The notes under the pieces are model-generated. The model was not told the DNA's origin, ran no database searches, and saw nothing but the letters and a program-made list of their open reading frames with translations. Below are positions 1-9,067 of a stretch of 64,000 nucleotides of DNA, piece after piece (positions within the stretch are counted from its first letter, which is position 1; each line of letters begins with the position of its first letter). The stretch is from assembly GCF_046250175.1 (NCBI RefSeq), contig NZ_CP176468.1, one strand, 5' to 3'. The position numbers were made by a program, and so were the translations under genes. This DNA comes from Psychromonas sp030397575. GTDB taxonomy: Bacteria; Pseudomonadota; Gammaproteobacteria; Enterobacterales; Psychromonadaceae.

Positions 1-1
1 A

Positions 2-91
2 TTAATAACGGTAAATCTAAGTACCATTATACGTTTAGTAAGGGATAACCGACAAATGGCTAAAGTTGAAGAAAGTGTGATAGGGCATTAA
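2..91 (+). CDS. C-terminal end of an unidentified gene (partial)
   Basis: An open frame enters from the left edge and runs to a TAA at 89-91, giving about 29 residues that end in EESVIGH. It is followed by a weak hairpin with a T-run. The fragment is mixed hydrophobic and charged (TIIRLVRDNRQ) and would suit the last helix of a soluble protein, but it is too short to name. It could be a chance open frame, because it lacks a visible start and has no recognisable motif. Confidence 0.35.
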   Translation, partial: LITVNLSTIIRLVRDNRQMAKVEESVIGH

Positions 92-116
92 GTGACACAG
101 CTCATACCCTATTTTT
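80..116 (+). terminator. weak rho-independent terminator
   Basis: ATAGGG (80-85) can pair with CCCTAT (107-112), and a T-run follows at 112-116. The stem is only 6 bp with a long loop, so this is a tentative terminator for the gene entering from the left edge. Confidence 0.35.
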
Positions 117-120
117 AACC

Positions 121-153
121 ATTAACCATTAACCATTAACCATTAACCATTAA
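121..153. repeat. 7-bp tandem repeat (ATTAACC)n
   Basis: ATTAACC is repeated four full times and then ATTAA, with a degenerate TTTAACC unit just before (114-120). The stop codon of the minus-strand binding-protein gene (150-152) is formed by the last repeat unit. Copy number could vary by slippage, but a change would alter only DNA downstream of the stop. Confidence 0.9.
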
Positions 154-1076
154 TCTGAAGCAGTTACTTTAGCCAATTCCGGTACCATCTCATCTATTAA
201 ATATTGGATTGATAAATAGCTGAAGAAAGAGAAAGCTCCTCCCACAAGATCGCCTGTAAAGTATTCTTTATGGTCTTTATAGAAAGGCATACGTTCTCGG
301 AAGATAGCTGTGCTAGCACTTTCGACCGCTTCCTCTGAGGCTAGCCAAACAACAATATCATTATTTAAAAGATCTAATCGCTCTTCACTGAATGAAGCAT
401 AAAAAGCATCACCAGCAATTTGGTCAATTTCTTCAGGGATAATAAAGCCTAAACTCATTAAGAATTGAGAGCGAAGATCTTTGCTGGCATAAGCACCGGG
501 CTGTTTATTATAATAAAAAGCAACAGCTGCCGTTTTTCCCTCAAATTCGGGATGTTGTGATTTAACTTCTTGTAGTTTTTGCTGTAATGAGGTGACATGT
601 TGTTTAGCCACGGCTTCAAAGCCTAGTGCTTTTCCAATCATTAAATGTCGAACATCCCAAGGAATGGTCCATTTTTCATAATCACTAGGACCTGCGAGTG
701 TCGGTGCAATTGAATTTAGCTTTTGGTACTCCTTTTCATCTAAAGCGGCAGACACGCCTATGATGAGGTCGGGTTTTAGCGCTGCTATTGTTTCGTAATC
801 TATTATCCTAGGATCAAGTAGCACAGGTTTAGCATTACCTAGTGCTGATTGTGCCCATGGCCACACACCGTAAGGTTGGTTACCATACCAATCACGTATT
901 GCGATCGGCTTAACGCCAAAAGATAAAATATCATCATGGTCAACTTGCCCTACAGAAACGACTTTTAATGGCTTTTTATCAATGGTTAATGTGCCATATT
1001 GATGTGTTAATGTGACAGAAAAAGCCAAAGCATTGATGCTGAGACATAAAGCGATTAATCCTACTATCCATTTCAT
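150..1076 (-). CDS. ferric-siderophore ABC transporter, periplasmic binding protein
   Basis: A 308-residue class III (FecB/FhuD-type) binding protein that would capture an iron-siderophore in the periplasm and deliver it to the FecCD permeases encoded upstream. Residues 1-18 form a signal peptide ending in INALA; no lipobox cysteine is visible, so it should be soluble. The mature N-terminus carries the usual VVSVGQVDHDDILSFGVKP segment, followed by the long helix and the LKPDLIIG motif of this fold. It is the last gene of a five-gene minus-strand operon, 14 bp after the preceding permease. Substrate identity cannot be read from sequence, and no TonB-dependent receptor lies in the window. Confidence 0.88.
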   Translation of the reverse strand: MKWIVGLIALCLSINALAFSVTLTHQYGTLTIDKKPLKVVSVGQVDHDDILSFGVKPIAIRDWYGNQPYGVWPWAQSALGNAKPVLLDPRIIDYETIAALKPDLIIGVSAALDEKEYQKLNSIAPTLAGPSDYEKWTIPWDVRHLMIGKALGFEAVAKQHVTSLQQKLQEVKSQHPEFEGKTAAVAFYYNKQPGAYASKDLRSQFLMSLGFIIPEEIDQIAGDAFYASFSEERLDLLNNDIVVWLASEEAVESASTAIFRERMPFYKDHKEYFTGDLVGGAFSFFSYLSIQYLIDEMVPELAKVTASD

Positions 1077-1090
1077 AACAATTCCTTAGA

Positions 1091-2125
1091 TTATGTTTTT
1101 TTCGTCATTAATAAGTAAGCGAATAAAGGCGCGCCAATTAATGCGGTGACTGACCCTGCAGCCAGTTGTGTTGGTGCAAATAAATTTTTACCAATAATAT
1201 CCGCAGCTAACACTAAAATAGCGCCAACTAATGCAGTTAAAAATAGATGATTTACAGGACCGCAACGTACTAATTTGCGAGCTAAATGCGGTGCTAACAA
1301 CCCAATAAATCCTAATGGTCCTACGACAGCTGTTGCAACTGCAGCTGCTGCCACGGAAATGGTAAGCTGAATGAGCATGATGGCCTTCAGATTAATGCCT
1401 AACCCAATGGCAACTTCATCACCTAAGCTGATCACTGACATCATTCTCGCTTGGTACAGTGTTAGAGATATGATCAAGATAAAAGCCATACATAGCATAT
1501 TGACATCGTGCCAGTTACTATTATGTGTACTGCCAGCTAACCAGGATAGTGCTGCCATTGCAGAGGGCAAGTCACCGTAGGTGAGTAAACTAGAAATGAT
1601 AGCGCTGATAAAGGCTGCAACACCTACTCCTAATAAAATGAATTTAAGAGGGTGGCCATTACCTCGCAATAGTTGAATAACAATAGTAATGCTGACAGCC
1701 CCTAAAAAGGCAGCAATCTCACGCCAGTCATCAATATAATTAGGGAATAAAATAGTCAATGTCACAACGGCTAAGGCCGCACCTTGGCTGATCCCAACTA
1801 AGCTTGGGTCAGAAAGTGGGTTACGTGTCATATTTTGTAATAATGCACCTGATAAAGCGAATAGGGCACCACTCAATATAGCAACTAAACTTCTTGGTAA
1901 ACGAAACTCCCATATAATAACGTCGGTTTGTGGATCGATTACTGACTGTTGCTGTCCTAGTAAACTCATCACGCTATCATGTAATGAAAGAGGGTAACTT
2001 CCTTGTGTTGTAGCAAATATAAAAGTAGCTAAAAGCAGAGAAAATAAAAAGGCTGAGCATAACAAAGCGTAGCCGTTAATGCGTAATGAGATGGCTTGAT
2101 TAAATAAGCGTAAAGTGAAATGCAT
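1091..2125 (-). CDS. ferric-siderophore ABC transporter permease (FecCD family), second copy
   Basis: A 344-residue inner-membrane permease of the FecCD/BtuC family with about nine to ten hydrophobic segments. The family motif around LLQNMTRNPLSDPSLVGIS is present, as is the cytoplasmic coupling-helix region GFIGLLAPHLAR that contacts the ATPase. I place the start at the ATG at 2123-2125 because it overlaps the stop of the upstream permease as TAATG, a typical translational coupling. The upstream in-frame ATG at 2152 would add nine residues inside the preceding gene. It probably forms a heterodimer with the neighbouring permease. Confidence 0.88.
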   Translation of the reverse strand: MHFTLRLFNQAISLRINGYALLCSAFLFSLLLATFIFATTQGSYPLSLHDSVMSLLGQQQSVIDPQTDVIIWEFRLPRSLVAILSGALFALSGALLQNMTRNPLSDPSLVGISQGAALAVVTLTILFPNYIDDWREIAAFLGAVSITIVIQLLRGNGHPLKFILLGVGVAAFISAIISSLLTYGDLPSAMAALSWLAGSTHNSNWHDVNMLCMAFILIISLTLYQARMMSVISLGDEVAIGLGINLKAIMLIQLTISVAAAAVATAVVGPLGFIGLLAPHLARKLVRCGPVNHLFLTALVGAILVLAADIIGKNLFAPTQLAAGSVTALIGAPLFAYLLMTKKT

Positions 2126-3123
2126 TAACGAACCCTCACTTTCACTAACCAAATAAATAATGGTGCACCAATCAAGATCGTGATTAATCCTGTCGCTATT
2201 TCATGTGGTTGAATTAACCAACGAGCTAGGGTATCAACAAATAATAGGTATACCGCACCGAGTAAAATACAGTAAGGAATAATCCAACGATAATCTGCAC
2301 CAACCCAGAACCGGACCACATGCGGGATAACTAAGCCAATAAAACCGAGAGGCCCAGCTAAGGCAACGGATACAGATGTTAAGATAACAACGCAAGTCAA
2401 TAACTGCCATTTACGACGGGGAATATTAATTCCTAACCCTGTGGCGACCTCCTCTCCCATAGATAAAGCAGTCACACTTGGAGCAAGCATAATGGCAGCA
2501 ACCAAACCTATGATAATCCAAGGTAAGCACCAGTAGAGGGTTGCTAAGTTACTAGCTAGCAATGAGCCTACCAACCAAGTGCGCATTTCTTCAAAGGTGT
2601 GTTGGTCTAGCAGATGGTGTATAGCTAATAACGCCCCAGTAAAAGCGGTAAAAGCAGAACCAGACAAAATTAAACTTAAGGGGGTAATACCACCTGTAAC
2701 ACGTGATGCGATACTCCATACAATGATTGCACTGATTAAAGCACCTATAGCAGCAACTAAAGGTAGCCAAACTAAAGAAGCGCTACTGACGAAAGTCGAC
2801 CAATAGACTACCCCTAATGCAGCTCCGGTGAGCATGCCTAGTAGTCCTGGATCTGCTAAAGGGTTGCGTGTAACGCCTTGCATTAATGCACCAGAAACCG
2901 CTAAACAAGCACCAACACAGATTGCGATTAATGCTCTAGGTAATCGTAGCTCTTGAATAATCAGGTGATTAAAATTATCTTGGTTGTAAGCATAAAAAGA
3001 TTGTATCAATTCATCGATGGGGATGATTTTGGTACCAATCGATAAATGCCAGATGAATGCAAACAATAATAAACCTAGCATGATCACTATGCCTGACCAG
3101 CTTAGCCATTTTGAACGAGTCAT
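2125..3123 (-). CDS. ferric-siderophore ABC transporter permease (FecCD family), first copy
   Basis: A 332-residue FecCD-family inner-membrane permease. The motif LMQGVTRNPLADPGLLG and the C-terminal GFIGLVIPHVVR segment, which docks on the ATPase, are both intact. The chosen start (ATG at 3121-3123, MTRSKW) overlaps the ATPase stop codon in an ATGA arrangement. A longer start at 3162 would run 13 codons into the ATPase gene and has no advantage. It pairs with the following permease gene, from which it differs clearly in sequence, suggesting a heterodimeric channel like FepDG or FecCD. Confidence 0.88.
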   Translation of the reverse strand: MTRSKWLSWSGIVIMLGLLLFAFIWHLSIGTKIIPIDELIQSFYAYNQDNFNHLIIQELRLPRALIAICVGACLAVSGALMQGVTRNPLADPGLLGMLTGAALGVVYWSTFVSSASLVWLPLVAAIGALISAIIVWSIASRVTGGITPLSLILSGSAFTAFTGALLAIHHLLDQHTFEEMRTWLVGSLLASNLATLYWCLPWIIIGLVAAIMLAPSVTALSMGEEVATGLGINIPRRKWQLLTCVVILTSVSVALAGPLGFIGLVIPHVVRFWVGADYRWIIPYCILLGAVYLLFVDTLARWLIQPHEIATGLITILIGAPLFIWLVKVRVR

Positions 3124-3947
3124 GATGCTACCTGAGAAGATTGTTGAGTCATTGGAATGCACAGTAAAGCATCACTGTCGGGATCTTTCATGACCTTCGC
3201 GGTTAATCCAAATACAGCTTGCAGGTTATCAGCATTAAATACTTGATCAGGTGTACCTTGTGCATATACCTTACCTTCTTTCATCATGATTAAATGGTCA
3301 GCATAGGTGGCGGCTAAATTAAGTTCGTGTAACACAATAACTAGGGTACGTTGATGCTGGTGGGCTAAGTCGCTGAGTAAGTTTAATAGGTCAACTTGTA
3401 CTTTTAAGTCTAAGTAAGTGGTTGGCTCATCTAATAAAATAATATCTGTCTGTTGTGCTAATACCATAGCAATCCAACATCGTTGTCGTTGACCACCTGA
3501 TAAATCAGCAATAGAACGGTCTGCTAGCATTTCAACATTTGCTTGCTGCATTGCTTGTTCAACCGCTTGCTCATCCTCTTTACTCCATTGCTTTAAAAAG
3601 CTTTGGTGTGGGTAACGCCCCTGTGAGACTAACTCTTTAACCGATAAACCTTCTGGTGCGATTGGCCCTTGTGGCAATAAGGCCATCATTTTAGCCACTT
3701 TTTTAGCTGGTTGCTGATGAATGGCTTTGCCATTTAACAATACTTGACCACTAATGGGAGGGAGTACACGGGCTAAACATTTTAATAGGGTTGATTTTCC
3801 ACATCCATTAGAGCCTATTAATATGCTAATTTTTCCTGGTTGAATAGTTAAATCAACGCCTTTAACAACAGGCATTGAATAGCCCACAACTAGGTCATGG
3901 GTGGTTAGGCTAATAGGTAAAGCAGTTTGTTGATTGGTTAAACTCAT
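3120..3947 (-). CDS. ferric-siderophore ABC transporter ATP-binding protein
   Basis: A 275-residue ATPase that powers siderophore import. Walker A GSNGCGKST lies at residues 45-53, the signature LSGGQ at 149-153, Walker B IILLDEP at 169-175 and the H-loop histidine at 207. This matches FepC/FecE in length and motif order. I use the ATG at 3945-3947 (MSLTNQQ) because it falls 10 bp after the reductase stop and gives the family's usual N-terminus. An ATG at 4007 would add 20 unconserved residues overlapping the previous gene. The Shine-Dalgarno signal is poor for both, so expression may rely on coupling. Confidence 0.9.
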   Translation of the reverse strand: MSLTNQQTALPISLTTHDLVVGYSMPVVKGVDLTIQPGKISILIGSNGCGKSTLLKCLARVLPPISGQVLLNGKAIHQQPAKKVAKMMALLPQGPIAPEGLSVKELVSQGRYPHQSFLKQWSKEDEQAVEQAMQQANVEMLADRSIADLSGGQRQRCWIAMVLAQQTDIILLDEPTTYLDLKVQVDLLNLLSDLAHQHQRTLVIVLHELNLAATYADHLIMMKEGKVYAQGTPDQVFNADNLQAVFGLTAKVMKDPDSDALLCIPMTQQSSQVAS

Positions 3948-3957
3948 GATTAGAATC

Positions 3958-4707
3958 TTATTGTTTATTTTTATGTACTTTTGGGCAATCTGCACAGAGG
4001 TTTTCATTTATCTTATCAGCAAGGCAGCAACTGCTTCTGATGAAGTCGATAGTCTTATCATGTCGAGGTTTTAACGAATCCAATAACTTGTTGGGCAAGC
4101 CCATGGCATCAACCCAGAGCTGAGCATGTAATAAAATATCTTGATCATTAAAACCTGTTATTAATTCTTTTACTTTCAGTAAATTACCAAAAATTAAATC
4201 GGCAACAAAACGATGGGCATAACCTGGACGACAGCGCTCAATGTGATCAAGCTGTATTCGGTAATGTTCAATCAAAGGGGCAAGTTGTGATCCTGCTTGT
4301 ACGATCAATTGCTTTATATCGCCTGCTAACATTGTATTATTTTGGAATACATAGCCAATAATTGCATTGTGCTGACGTTGTTGTTTAAAACAGGAAAAAT
4401 CTGGTAATTTTTGTAGCCCATAGATACTGATAAAAGCGATATAGATGGGTTGCCAACATAATAGATGCCAAGTTCTAGCTTGGTAGTAAGCATTACCTGC
4501 ATTAGGGAGGTGATGTTTTAAATCATTTTGTAATGCACGGATAGTAGCTTGGTCATAATGATTTCCCTTAAGCCACTGGTCATCTTCAAGCGTCATTAAC
4601 AATGATGAATCTACATCTTCAAACTTACCATCTAAATAGGGGATAACTTGCTTGCATAAGTTAAACATGGAGGTGAGTGAATCTGGTTTTTTAGCTAGAT
4701 TAGACAT
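3958..4707 (-). CDS. FhuF-like siderophore ferric-iron reductase
   Basis: A 249-residue protein resembling the siderophore ferric reductase family (AHA_1954-like, related to FhuF). The diagnostic feature is the C-terminal 2Fe-2S ligand set C227, C228, C238 and C241 (CC-x9-C-x2-C), preceded by a mostly helical domain without a signal peptide. It would reduce imported ferric-siderophore in the cytoplasm to free the iron. It is the first gene of the operon, directly downstream of a strong Fur box, and is followed after 10 bp by the ATPase gene. Family membership rests on the cysteine pattern and context; overall similarity to E. coli FhuF is limited. Confidence 0.75.
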   Translation of the reverse strand: MSNLAKKPDSLTSMFNLCKQVIPYLDGKFEDVDSSLLMTLEDDQWLKGNHYDQATIRALQNDLKHHLPNAGNAYYQARTWHLLCWQPIYIAFISIYGLQKLPDFSCFKQQRQHNAIIGYVFQNNTMLAGDIKQLIVQAGSQLAPLIEHYRIQLDHIERCRPGYAHRFVADLIFGNLLKVKELITGFNDQDILLHAQLWVDAMGLPNKLLDSLKPRHDKTIDFIRSSCCLADKINENLCADCPKVHKNKQ

Positions 4708-4737
4708 AATGGTTAAGGGTAAATACGCCTATTAATT

Positions 4738-4821
4738 AGTATAGATGATTGAACTGAACGTACGGTTTAGGTATGCCTCAGAGACAAAGCAATTATCATT
4801 TTGATAATAGTTATCGTTATC
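4738..4821 (-). promoter_or_regulatory. Fur-box promoter of the siderophore operon
   Basis: The minus strand of 4803-4821 reads GATAACGATAACTATTATC, which matches 16 of 19 positions of the Fur consensus GATAATGATAATCATTATC. A second overlapping half-site lies at 4792-4808. A TATACT hexamer at 4738-4743 (minus strand) is a candidate -10 element; no clear -35 is visible. The element sits 31-114 bp upstream of the reductase gene, so iron repression of the whole operon is expected. Confidence 0.8.
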
Positions 4822-4980
4822 TTGTTGGATGATATATGAGCTATTTTTTGATTGCAACAATCGACAAGCAAACAGTGTCGAAATTCACATCATAATATTA
4901 TTGGTGATATCAGATGATAGGGGGAGTAATAAGTTTGTCACTAATCACCAAGGCGGTGATTAGTTTAATATGGGATATTG

Positions 4981-5090
4981 TACCAATCATACTAATTAAC
5001 GAAGTTAATCTTCGAAAGGCTCAACTAACGCTTTAAACTAAGTGATTTTTCCTTCGCAAAATTGAGAACACTTATTTAATGTAATTGGTA
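4981..5090. repeat. dispersed ATACCAAT-ended repeat, copy A
   Basis: A 110-bp intergenic segment bounded by TACCAAT (4981-4987) and its inverted partner ATTGGTA (5084-5090). The right half (AAACTAAGTGATTTTT, then ACACTTATTTAAT) closely resembles segments near 11165, 55930 and 62370. It has no coding potential and looks like a non-autonomous MITE-like element. The remainder of the 4708-5124 gap holds the Fur region and otherwise nothing I recognise. Confidence 0.6.
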
Positions 5091-5124
5091 TTATTAGAGC
5101 GATACTATTTTAAGTTAATTCATT

Positions 5125-6639
5125 TTACACAACACGTTTTTGTAAAGGTTCGATAAAACCATGGCTTAACTCAGTGATGAGGCCACCTAAAATTTCTAAG
5201 CCAGGCAAAATTTTATCACTGTTCATGGCAGAAAAACCTAACCGAATATAATTCTTAGGGGCATCTTTTTGCATAAATAGCGTATCACCTGATTCTATTA
5301 ATATTCCATGTTGCGCGGCTTTATCTCGTAAATCATGGCTAGAGACATTAATAGGCAAGGCAATCCAAAAGCAAAAACTACCAGGGGTGGCATGTATTTT
5401 ACAGGTGCTGAGATATTTTTTTACACCTTGTTCCATTAATAACCATCGCTTTTCAAAGGTACGACGCATACGTCTAACATGGCTATCATAATAACCTTGG
5501 CTGATAAAGAGTGCCGCGATACGTTGGTTATTAGAGGGTGGATGGCGGTAATGTAAAGCGCGTAGTTTACGTAACTCATTAACTAATGAGCTATCTGCTA
5601 CTAAATAGCCAATACGAATGCCGGGTGTTAAAGATTTAGATAAACTGCCTACATAAATAACGCGACCATCTTGGTCAAAGCTTTTTAATGCAGGTAATGG
5701 TTGTTCAATGAAGTTAACTTCACTCTCGTAGTCATCTTCAATCACGATGAAATCATCTTTACAGGCCTGCTCTAATAAGCCTTTGCGACGCTCTACATTC
5801 ATAGTCACCGTAGTTGGGTATTGGTGACTTGGGGTTGTGAACACATAATCACAGCCTTTTAATTGTTTACCCAGCTGTAAGCCCGCATTATCAATATCAA
5901 GTGCTTTCATTGGGCTATCACACAGGGAGATGATATGACGCAAGTTCGCATAGCCAGGGTTTTCAACACCAAAGGTGACTGATTGATCGGCTAATAAGTT
6001 GGTTAATAAAAACAGTGAGTTTTGTGTGCCTAAAGTGATCAGTATTTCATCTGATTTGGCTGTGATACCACGTTTAGAGAGAATTTGTTGGCGTATTTGT
6101 GAGACCAGTTGAGGGTCATCCATATCGATATAACCTTCTACCCATTCATGGAGTTTGCCTTTACTTTCTGCAATACGCGAACATTCTCGCCATTGATAAA
6201 GTGGAAATTCATTAACATCGATGTGGCCATAAATAAATGGATAAGGGTATTTTAACCAATTTTCATCTTTATTTAATGTGGATAATCGACTGGGTTGTTT
6301 CAACATTCGTTTAGACCAGTCGGGTTGACGTGCTGTGCGTTGTAATCCTTCAGGGTCTTTTTGCACCGAATTGGTGAGACGTTGCACCATAAGTAGGTCA
6401 GGATGAACAAAGAATCCACTGCGTTTCCGTGCAACTAAATAACCTTCATCGACCAAGCTTTCATAAACTAATACTACTGTATTACGTGATACCTTTAATA
6501 ACTGTGCCATCTTTCTACCCGATGGTAAGGCTTTGTCACCAAAGGTATCTTGTTCAATTAACTCGACTAATTTTTCACGGATCTGTTGCTGATAAGTACT
6601 ATTTTGATGCAATTCAATATTTATTAAAAAATCAACCAT
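5125..6639 (-). CDS. MocR/GntR-family transcriptional regulator, TauR-like
   Basis: A 504-residue MocR-type regulator: an N-terminal winged-helix GntR domain (roughly residues 5-75, with the SGRKMAQLLKVSRNTV recognition region) fused to a fold-type I aminotransferase domain. The PLP-binding lysine is K335 in SLSKSLTPGIRIGY. The start at 6637-6639 is preceded by AGGTGA at ideal spacing; the upstream ATG at 6666 has no such signal. MocR proteins usually control nearby amine metabolism genes. Here the divergent TRAP operon and the Tpa-type aminotransferase gene 8 kb away make taurine control (TauR-like) the best guess, supported by a shared motif in both promoter regions. GabR- or PdxR-like roles cannot be excluded. 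Confidence 0.82.
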   Translation of the reverse strand: MVDFLINIELHQNSTYQQQIREKLVELIEQDTFGDKALPSGRKMAQLLKVSRNTVVLVYESLVDEGYLVARKRSGFFVHPDLLMVQRLTNSVQKDPEGLQRTARQPDWSKRMLKQPSRLSTLNKDENWLKYPYPFIYGHIDVNEFPLYQWRECSRIAESKGKLHEWVEGYIDMDDPQLVSQIRQQILSKRGITAKSDEILITLGTQNSLFLLTNLLADQSVTFGVENPGYANLRHIISLCDSPMKALDIDNAGLQLGKQLKGCDYVFTTPSHQYPTTVTMNVERRKGLLEQACKDDFIVIEDDYESEVNFIEQPLPALKSFDQDGRVIYVGSLSKSLTPGIRIGYLVADSSLVNELRKLRALHYRHPPSNNQRIAALFISQGYYDSHVRRMRRTFEKRWLLMEQGVKKYLSTCKIHATPGSFCFWIALPINVSSHDLRDKAAQHGILIESGDTLFMQKDAPKNYIRLGFSAMNSDKILPGLEILGGLITELSHGFIEPLQKRVV

Positions 6640-6772
6640 TACGTCACCTGTATAAAATTCGAGCAAATTGTTTGGTGAAAAATGTTACTGGTTTTCAATG
6701 CAACTCACCACCTTATAGATAGGCAATTTCTAAGCCAAGATTTATCACGGTATGGTGTCAAAATTTAACTTG

Positions 6773-6800
6773 TGGCCCATTAATTTCAAAAATTGGCTCT
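6773..6800 (+). promoter_or_regulatory. candidate MocR/TauR operator upstream of the TRAP operon
   Basis: TGGCCC (6773-6778) and TGGCTCT (6794-6800) are direct repeats 21 bp apart, two helical turns, as expected for a MocR dimer. Related elements recur in inverted order at 14740-14767 and singly at 14807-14813 upstream of the aminotransferase gene. The remainder of the 6640-7354 gap is AT-rich; it also contains a CAAACGTTTG palindrome (6921-6930) without an obvious target. Confidence 0.45.
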
Positions 6801-7354
6801 GTAACTAATTTTGTCGAAGTGTAGTTTAAATAAGGAAAGCAGATCATGAACATCATACAAAAATAATAAAAAGCGATTCATGGTGGCGTCAGAAAAATGG
6901 GAATGTTCAGCAAATGGTTACAAACGTTTGCAAGGTTTAAGTTAAATAGATACGAAGTTAATTATATTTTAAATAATGGGAAATAACCTAGTATTAATAT
7001 TCTATTTTATGTTTTTAGAGAGTTGCTTTGTTGCTCAATAAGCTATGCAATTGTTCCCTTAGGGACTCTCGAATCATGTTCGTACAATAATCGTATTACG
7101 ATGAAATATTTTATTAACTAGTTGTTTTTATTATTTGTTTTTGTTTGTTAATCTGTATTGTGATTAATAAATATAACCTAAATAAGTAACAATTGGATAA
7201 TGATAATGTTGGCATAACAGGTTATGCCATAAAAGTAAGTATGTTAGCTCGTATGCTGCATATGGATCTGGAAAAGGTCTTTTTTAGATTCAATTAGGAT
7301 TCTCGCGCTTATATCTAGTGCGAAAAAATCATCATAAAAAATGAGGTAATGGAA

Positions 7355-8356
7355 ATGCAAAAAACGAAACTTATTAAAGCCCTTTCACTGACTGCAGGTC
7401 TAGTGTTATCAACCAGTGCGTTATCAGCAACATGGAAAATGGCTGTTGGTGATGGTGGTGGTAGTGCTCAAGAAGCATTAGGCATCAAATTCACTGAAGT
7501 CTTAGCTGAAAAAACTAATGACAAATTTAACACTACGTTATTTGTTAATGGGCAGTTAGGCTCTGAACAGGCGACAGTCAATGATGTGGCACTAGGTACT
7601 TTAGATATGTCTATCATCGCAGCTAACAACTTAGCACCATTCAGCCCTTCTGTAGGTCTACTTTCTCTTCCATATATATTTGAAGATATTGATCAAGCAG
7701 AAAAAGTGATTAACAGTGATATTGAAAAGCGTTTAACAGAAACAACATTACAACAAGCAAATGTTCGTATCCTTGCTTGGAGCTACTCAGGTTTCAGAAT
7801 GTTAACTAACTCAAAACGTCCAGTGAAAAACTTAGATGATTTGAAAGGGTTGTTCATTCGTGTACCAAAAAGTGATCTGATTATTAAAACTTATCAATCA
7901 TTTGGTGTGAATCCAACACCAGTAGCATGGTCTGAAACATTTACTGCATTACAACAACAAGTTGTTGATGGCCAAGAAACACCTTATGCAGCGATTTACT
8001 CTATGAAATTTGCTGAAATTCAAAAATATCTAACGGAGACTCATTACCTATTTTCTCTTGAGCCTTTAATTATGTCTGAGTCTCTTTTCCAAGACCAATC
8101 TAAAGAAGTGCAGCAAGCAATCTTAGAAGCTGGTAAAGAAGCGACTGAATACAGCCTTTCTTGGATTAAAGAGAAAGAAGGCAGCATCAAAGAAGAGCTA
8201 GTTTCTAAATACGGTATGGAAATTGACCAGTTAGAAGATGAAGCAGAGTGGGTTAAAAAAGCACAAGCAGGTGTATGGCCTGAGTTTTACGAGCAAGTAG
8301 GCGGTAAAGATAAAATTAATGAATTACTGAGCCTATTAGGTCGTGAGAAAATCTAA
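7355..8356 (+). CDS. TRAP transporter substrate-binding protein (DctP family), probably for taurine
   Basis: A 333-residue DctP-family periplasmic protein. Residues 1-25 form a signal peptide ending STSALSA. The conserved arginine that grips carboxylate or sulfonate groups is in the LFIRVPKSD region, and LPYIF and ETPYAAI are typical family segments. I choose the second ATG (7355) because GAGGTAA lies at proper distance from it; the first ATG at 7349 is only 2 nt from that signal. Substrate assignment to taurine is inferred from the neighbouring regulator, aminotransferase and exporter; DctP proteins also bind C4-dicarboxylates, sialic acid or ectoine. Confidence 0.88.
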   Translation: MQKTKLIKALSLTAGLVLSTSALSATWKMAVGDGGGSAQEALGIKFTEVLAEKTNDKFNTTLFVNGQLGSEQATVNDVALGTLDMSIIAANNLAPFSPSVGLLSLPYIFEDIDQAEKVINSDIEKRLTETTLQQANVRILAWSYSGFRMLTNSKRPVKNLDDLKGLFIRVPKSDLIIKTYQSFGVNPTPVAWSETFTALQQQVVDGQETPYAAIYSMKFAEIQKYLTETHYLFSLEPLIMSESLFQDQSKEVQQAILEAGKEATEYSLSWIKEKEGSIKEELVSKYGMEIDQLEDEAEWVKKAQAGVWPEFYEQVGGKDKINELLSLLGREKI

Positions 8357-8367
8357 AAGATAGTTTG

Positions 8368-8393
8368 AAAAGGGGGTGGAAACACTCCCTTTT
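8368..8393 (+). terminator. intergenic hairpin after the TRAP binding-protein gene
   Basis: AAAAGGGGGTG (8368-8378) pairs with CACTCCCTTTT (8383-8393) around a GAAA tetraloop, with one G-U pair, followed by T-rich DNA. It lies between dctP and dctQM and probably attenuates or processes the message so that the binding protein is made in excess. Confidence 0.7.
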
Positions 8394-8470
8394 TATTGGT
8401 GCAGGCACAACAGCATAACAACCTATTTTAAGAGCAAGGTGCTGCTCTCTCTCAAGGGAACAGGGACACA

Positions 8471-9067
8471 ATGATGAAAATAATTTTTAAAATATTCGAT
8501 AACTTAGAAAGTTATCTATGTAGAGCATTACTGGTAACCTTTGTTACTTTGCTTTTTGCTCAAATTCTCTCCCGCGAACTTTTTGGCCATTCCATTACTT
8601 GGAGTGAGGAGCTATCCGTTTACCTATTTGTATGGTTCGTTTTTCTGGGGGCAAGTTATGCAGCAAAACTGTCAGCGCATAACCGCGTTACTTTTCACTA
8701 CAAATGGCTGCCACAAAAACTCCGAACCTTTTTTGAGTTAGCTTCAGATCTACTGTGGGTAAGTTTTAATAGTTATTTTATCTACCTAAGTTATGACTTT
8801 GTTTTCAACAGAATGAATCTGTTTTGGAAGTCTCAAACGCTAGGTATTCCAATGAAATATATCTACTTAATTCTACCAATCGCATTTGTGTTAATGACTA
8901 TCCGTATCTTACAAGTTAACTACTTAAAATATATTAAAGGTGTTGAGGTAATTGATCCTGAATCGCAAGAGATGAACGAATTAATGAATCACGACATGCA
9001 AGAAGAATCTACAGCTAATGATGTAGAAAACAAAAAACACACAGGGAAGATGGAGAATAACCTATGA
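8471..9067 (+). CDS. TRAP transporter small permease (DctQ family)
   Basis: A 198-residue membrane protein with four predicted transmembrane segments and the DctQ signature around LSREL and ITWSEELSVYLFVWFVFLGASYAAK. The C-terminal 35 residues are unusually acidic and polar (DPESQEMNELMNHDMQEES), a cytoplasmic tail not needed for the fold. AGGGA lies just upstream of the start, and the ATG at 8474 is equally possible. Its stop overlaps the start of the large permease gene (ATGA), so the two subunits are translationally coupled. DctQ and DctM together form the sodium-coupled membrane part of the transporter. Confidence 0.88.
   Translation: MMKIIFKIFDNLESYLCRALLVTFVTLLFAQILSRELFGHSITWSEELSVYLFVWFVFLGASYAAKLSAHNRVTFHYKWLPQKLRTFFELASDLLWVSFNSYFIYLSYDFVFNRMNLFWKSQTLGIPMKYIYLILPIAFVLMTIRILQVNYLKYIKGVEVIDPESQEMNELMNHDMQEESTANDVENKKHTGKMENNL

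Noticed and set aside
6921..6930. CAAACGTTTG as a PurR or LacI-family operator
   Set aside because: Only the core matches PurR (CAAACGTTTGC); flanks differ and no purine gene is nearby. Left as a note only.
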